Shown: in pieces, positions 13,721 to 16,435 of the stretch | Layout of the letters: each line of letters opens with the position of its first letter | How positions within the stretch are numbered: the first letter of the stretch is position 1 | Source of the DNA: DASUFH01 sp036274645 | GTDB lineage: Bacteria > Acidobacteriota > Terriglobia > 20CM-2-55-15 | DNA: 16,435 nucleotides | Assembly: GCA_036274645.1 (NCBI GenBank) | Contig: DASUFH010000337.1 | Span: 1-16,435, forward strand | Direction of reading: 5' to 3' | Translations under genes and position numbers: made by a program | The notes under the pieces: generated by a model | What the model saw: the letters and a program-made list of their open reading frames with translations, nothing else | Told to the model about the DNA's origin: nothing | Databases searched by the model: none

Positions 13721-13929
13721 AATAACCGCGTGGACCCCTCTTTCTGCCAATTCGTCATCCTGTTTCCTCGTGGATCGCGTGTGTGAGGACGCGCTGTCCC
13801 TGGATTGCTCCGCCCATTCCCGTCCCTGGACGCAATGACGCGCAGAGGTGGGTCGGGAAGGGCTTTAAGGCCTCCTCGAGACACGTTTTCCTGACTGCAG
13901 GGCAACAAAAGGCTGAGATTGTGACAAAC

Positions 13930-13945
13930 TGGCACAGGGATTGCA
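13930..13945 (+). promoter_or_regulatory. Sigma-54 (-24/-12) promoter at the histidine kinase start
   Basis: TGGCACA-GGGA-TTGCA differs from the consensus TGGCACG-N4-TTGCA at one position and has the exact GG-N10-GC spacing. The predicted transcription start is 13956 or 13957. ATG 13957 of the kinase would then sit at the very 5' end of the mRNA. Confidence 0.7.
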
Positions 13946-13956
13946 TGGAGACGCGC

Positions 13957-14979
13957 ATGGACGAGTTGTCAGAGGTCAAGCAGTGCATCGGCTGCCTGCA
14001 TGAAGGAATGCTTGTCACCGCGGCGGACGGGTCGATTATTGAAACGACACTGGGCGCCGACCGCATTCTGGAGAGCCCGCCGGAGAGCTTGAAGAGCCGG
14101 AACATGCATGAACTGTGCATTGTTCCCGGTATCTATGACGATATCTGCCGCCAGGTCGTGACCGAGCTGCGGGTGATGAACCGATCGCTGCTCGTCATCA
14201 CCGGGGCTGGCAAGAAAAAGCTCCTGAACATGAATGTTCAGCGGGTCGGCCACGACGCCGGCATGCGATTTGTGCACGTCTTCCAGGATTGTTCGGACCT
14301 GCGGTCGATGGAACAACGTCTGCTGCAATCGGAACGGCTCGCGACCGTCGGCCGATTTGCGTCCCAGATTGCGCATGAAATCCGGAATCCGTTGAGTTCG
14401 ATTTCCCTGAACGTGGAGTTGCTCGACGAAGAGCTGAAGCATAAAAGCGAGGAGGCGTCCGCGTTGATCCGCGCCGTCCAGCGTGAACTCGATCGGGTGA
14501 ACGATATTGTCAGCGACTACCTGCAATTTGCCCGTTTCCCGAGATCCAAGCTGAAGCGTGGCCAGATCGAAACCGTGATCCAGAACCTGGTTGAAACGTT
14601 CAAGTTTCCGGGCCGGATTCGTTTCACGATTACCCAGGCGGAGACCACGCCGCCGGTCTGGTTCGATGAGACCCTGCTGCGCCAGGTTCTGGATAACCTG
14701 ATTCGCAACGCCGTTGAGGCGATTCGTGGCGAGGGATCAATCGCGCTGGAAACCGAGCCGATCGGTCAGTTCCTGATTATCCGCGTGCGCGACTCCGGCG
14801 AAGGCATCGCGGCCGACGTTCAGGAAAAACTCTTCGAACCCTTTTTCACGACGAAGGCGCGAGGCACCGGATTGGGGCTGGCGACATCCCAACAGATTGT
14901 TTTCGATCACAACGGCCACCTGCTGGTGGAAAGCCAGCCCGGAAAGGGATCGACATTTTCCATATTGCTACCCATATGA
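13957..14979 (+). CDS. Soluble PAS-domain histidine kinase (NtrB type)
   Basis: 340 residues from ATG at 13957; ATG at 13945 is in frame and would add four residues, and longer open-frame extension upstream overlaps the promoter. A TGGAG sequence 6 bases before ATG 13957 could be a ribosome binding site if another promoter is used. There are no membrane segments. A PAS domain (about 8-110) is followed by HisKA with phosphoacceptor H140 in IAHEIRNPLSS, and HATPase_c with N251 (RNAVEA), D279 (DSGEGIA) and G303 (GTGLGLA). It senses a cytoplasmic signal and phosphorylates a partner, almost certainly the regulator encoded by the next gene, which it overlaps by 4 bases (ATGA). PAS ligand unknown. 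A sigma-54 promoter directly upstream suggests autoregulation by that partner. Confidence 0.92.
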   Translation: MDELSEVKQCIGCLHEGMLVTAADGSIIETTLGADRILESPPESLKSRNMHELCIVPGIYDDICRQVVTELRVMNRSLLVITGAGKKKLLNMNVQRVGHDAGMRFVHVFQDCSDLRSMEQRLLQSERLATVGRFASQIAHEIRNPLSSISLNVELLDEELKHKSEEASALIRAVQRELDRVNDIVSDYLQFARFPRSKLKRGQIETVIQNLVETFKFPGRIRFTITQAETTPPVWFDETLLRQVLDNLIRNAVEAIRGEGSIALETEPIGQFLIIRVRDSGEGIAADVQEKLFEPFFTTKARGTGLGLATSQQIVFDHNGHLLVESQPGKGSTFSILLPI

Positions 14980-16388
14980 GCCAAGAAAAGAGTCCGATTG
15001 TACTGGTTGTTGAAGACGACGCTGAAAACCGCGTGGCGATGCTCAAGGTTCTGGAGGGCGCCGGCTATCGCACACGCGAGGCGGACAACGGCCAGGAAGG
15101 CCTGGACCGGATTCTCGAAGAGAATATCGACATCCTCGTTTCGGACCTCCGGCTGCCCGTGATGGACGGGGTCGAGTTGCTGAAACGCGCGAAGGCCGCC
15201 GACCAGGATCTTGAAGTGATTCTGATTACCGGTCACGGCACCGTTGAAGTCGCCGTCGAGGCCATCAAGGAAGGCGCCTACGACTTCATCACGAAGCCGG
15301 TCAAGAGGACTCAACTTCTCCGGGCGGTTGAGAAGGCCGCGGAGAAGCAGTCCCTGCAGCGGGAGAACAAGGAGCTGCGCTCAAAGTTGAGCCAGAACGA
15401 CAAACGGTTTGTGTACGCCAGCGCCGGCATGCGCGATATCGCGCGCGTCGTCGAGCAGGTCGCATCCAGCACCGCCACCGTGCTCATTACTGGAGAGAGC
15501 GGCGTCGGAAAGGAAGTCGTCGCCGACGCGATTCACGCCGCGTCGCCGCGCCGCAGCCGTCCCCTGATCAAGGTGAGTTGCGCCGCCCTGCCGGAGACCC
15601 TCCTCGAGGCCGAATTGTTCGGGTACGAGAAAGGCGCCTTTACCGGCGCCAACGCCCGCAAGGAAGGCCGCTTCGAACTGGCCAACGGCGGCGCCCTCTT
15701 TCTGGATGAAATCGGCGAAATCAGTCCCGCCGTCCAGGTGAAACTGCTGCGCGTGCTGCAGGGCGGAAAGTTCGAACGTCTCGGGGGGACCCGCACGATC
15801 GACGTCGATGTGCGCATTCTTGCCGCCACCAACAAGGACCTGCAGAAGGAAGTCGAAGAAAAGCGGTTTCGCGAGGACCTGTTCTACCGTCTGAACGTCA
15901 TCAACATTCACATCCCTCCGCTGCGCGAACGAAAGGACGACGTGCAGGCGCTGGCCATGCACTTTCTGAAGACCTACGCCGACAAGAACCAGAAGATCAT
16001 CGACGGGTTTTCCGAAGAGGCCATGCTCGCTCTCACTTCCTACGACTGGCCGGGCAATGTCCGCGAGCTCGAAAATGCGATCGAACGCGCCGTCGTGTTC
16101 ACGAACCTCAAACTCGTGCCGCTGTCCGCCCTGCCCCAGAACGTTTCGGCATTCGGCGATTCCCGGCACTCCTTGACCTTCAGAATCGGCACGCCCCTGC
16201 GTGAACTCGAACGCCGGGCCATCGACATTACTCTGCAACACACGCGTGGAGACAAGAACATGGCCGCGCGCCTGCTGGGTATTGCGGCGCGCACCATCTA
16301 CCGGCACCTGGAGCGGGAGCAGGCGGGCAATGACGACGTGACCGTTGAGGAAGACACGGAAGAAACCGGCGCGTCGCTTCCCAACTGA
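14976..16388 (+). CDS. NtrC-family sigma-54-dependent response regulator
   Basis: 470 residues, full length for the class. The receiver domain (1-125) has acidic residues D14/D15, phosphoacceptor D57 and the K of FITKPVK. The AAA+ domain (about 145-380) has Walker A GESGVGKE at 173-180, the sigma-54 contact loop GAFTGA at 220-225, Walker B LFLDEIG with D244/E245, and an arginine-rich REDLFYRLNV segment. The Fis-type helix-turn-helix is near the C-terminus (GDKNMAARLLGIAARTIYRHLERE, about 425-450). All motifs for ATP-driven opening of sigma-54 RNA polymerase are intact. It starts inside the stop of the kinase gene (ATGA overlap), so the two are translationally coupled. Likely targets by proximity are the sigma-54 promoters at 12670-12685, 12715-12731 and 13930-13945. 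Confidence 0.95.
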   Translation: MSQEKSPIVLVVEDDAENRVAMLKVLEGAGYRTREADNGQEGLDRILEENIDILVSDLRLPVMDGVELLKRAKAADQDLEVILITGHGTVEVAVEAIKEGAYDFITKPVKRTQLLRAVEKAAEKQSLQRENKELRSKLSQNDKRFVYASAGMRDIARVVEQVASSTATVLITGESGVGKEVVADAIHAASPRRSRPLIKVSCAALPETLLEAELFGYEKGAFTGANARKEGRFELANGGALFLDEIGEISPAVQVKLLRVLQGGKFERLGGTRTIDVDVRILAATNKDLQKEVEEKRFREDLFYRLNVINIHIPPLRERKDDVQALAMHFLKTYADKNQKIIDGFSEEAMLALTSYDWPGNVRELENAIERAVVFTNLKLVPLSALPQNVSAFGDSRHSLTFRIGTPLRELERRAIDITLQHTRGDKNMAARLLGIAARTIYRHLEREQAGNDDVTVEEDTEETGASLPN

Positions 16389-16435
16389 TTCCAGGAATGT
16401 TTCAGTTGAGTGGAGCCGTCATATCCGCCCCCGGG

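Noticed and set aside
16184..16199. CGGCACG followed by a GC, sigma-54-like
   Set aside because: GG to GC spacing is 9, not 10, and it lies inside the coding sequence of the response regulator.
15381..16307. 308-residue minus-strand open frame
   Set aside because: Antisense to the sigma-54 activator, whose motifs are all intact.

Overview
The window is GC-rich (estimated low 60s percent) bacterial chromosome with tightly packed genes. No ribosomal or marker gene fixes the lineage. Two adjacent DUF507 genes, a GAF-GAF-ANTAR regulator, an NtrB/NtrC-type pair and an LEPR-XLL/PPC-repeat surface protein together suggest Acidobacteriota or a neighbouring deep-branching group. This is an inference of moderate to low confidence. 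I see no phage, transposase, CRISPR or rRNA.

Left part (1-4823, minus strand): the N-terminal 1607 residues of a very large exported protein that runs off the left edge. It has an LEPR-XLL leader motif, a metzincin-type zinc protease domain (HELGHLLGLTH), a short beta-rich segment, and six 208-residue tandem repeats, each made of two PPC-like beta-sandwich domains. The last repeats are almost identical at the DNA level. A 377-base spacer follows, holding a decayed copy of a dispersed palindromic element.

Middle (5201-7905, plus strand): a secreted von Willebrand factor A (VWA) protein closed by a good terminator, a small lipoprotein that is a free-standing inhibitor I9 (propeptide-like) domain, and two DUF507 genes. 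Converging on these is a long minus-strand run (12465 to 7928): hemerythrin, an APH-type phosphotransferase overlapping a CysC-like kinase, yqgE, tRNA-Val(UAC) and the GAF-GAF-ANTAR regulator. Two long hairpin-forming inverted repeats lie in this run, at 9263-9383 and 10100-10216.

Right part (12670-16388): what looks like a sigma-54 stress or signalling module. A tandem universal stress protein and a soluble histidine kinase each have a near-consensus -24/-12 promoter directly upstream. A weaker site faces the hemerythrin gene. The kinase overlaps a sigma-54 activator response regulator by 4 bases. The simplest reading is a two-component system that drives its own operon, and possibly the Usp and hemerythrin genes, through sigma-54. 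The kinase promoter would place transcription start almost on its start codon. Apparently leaderless starts are also seen at yqgE and the first DUF507 gene.
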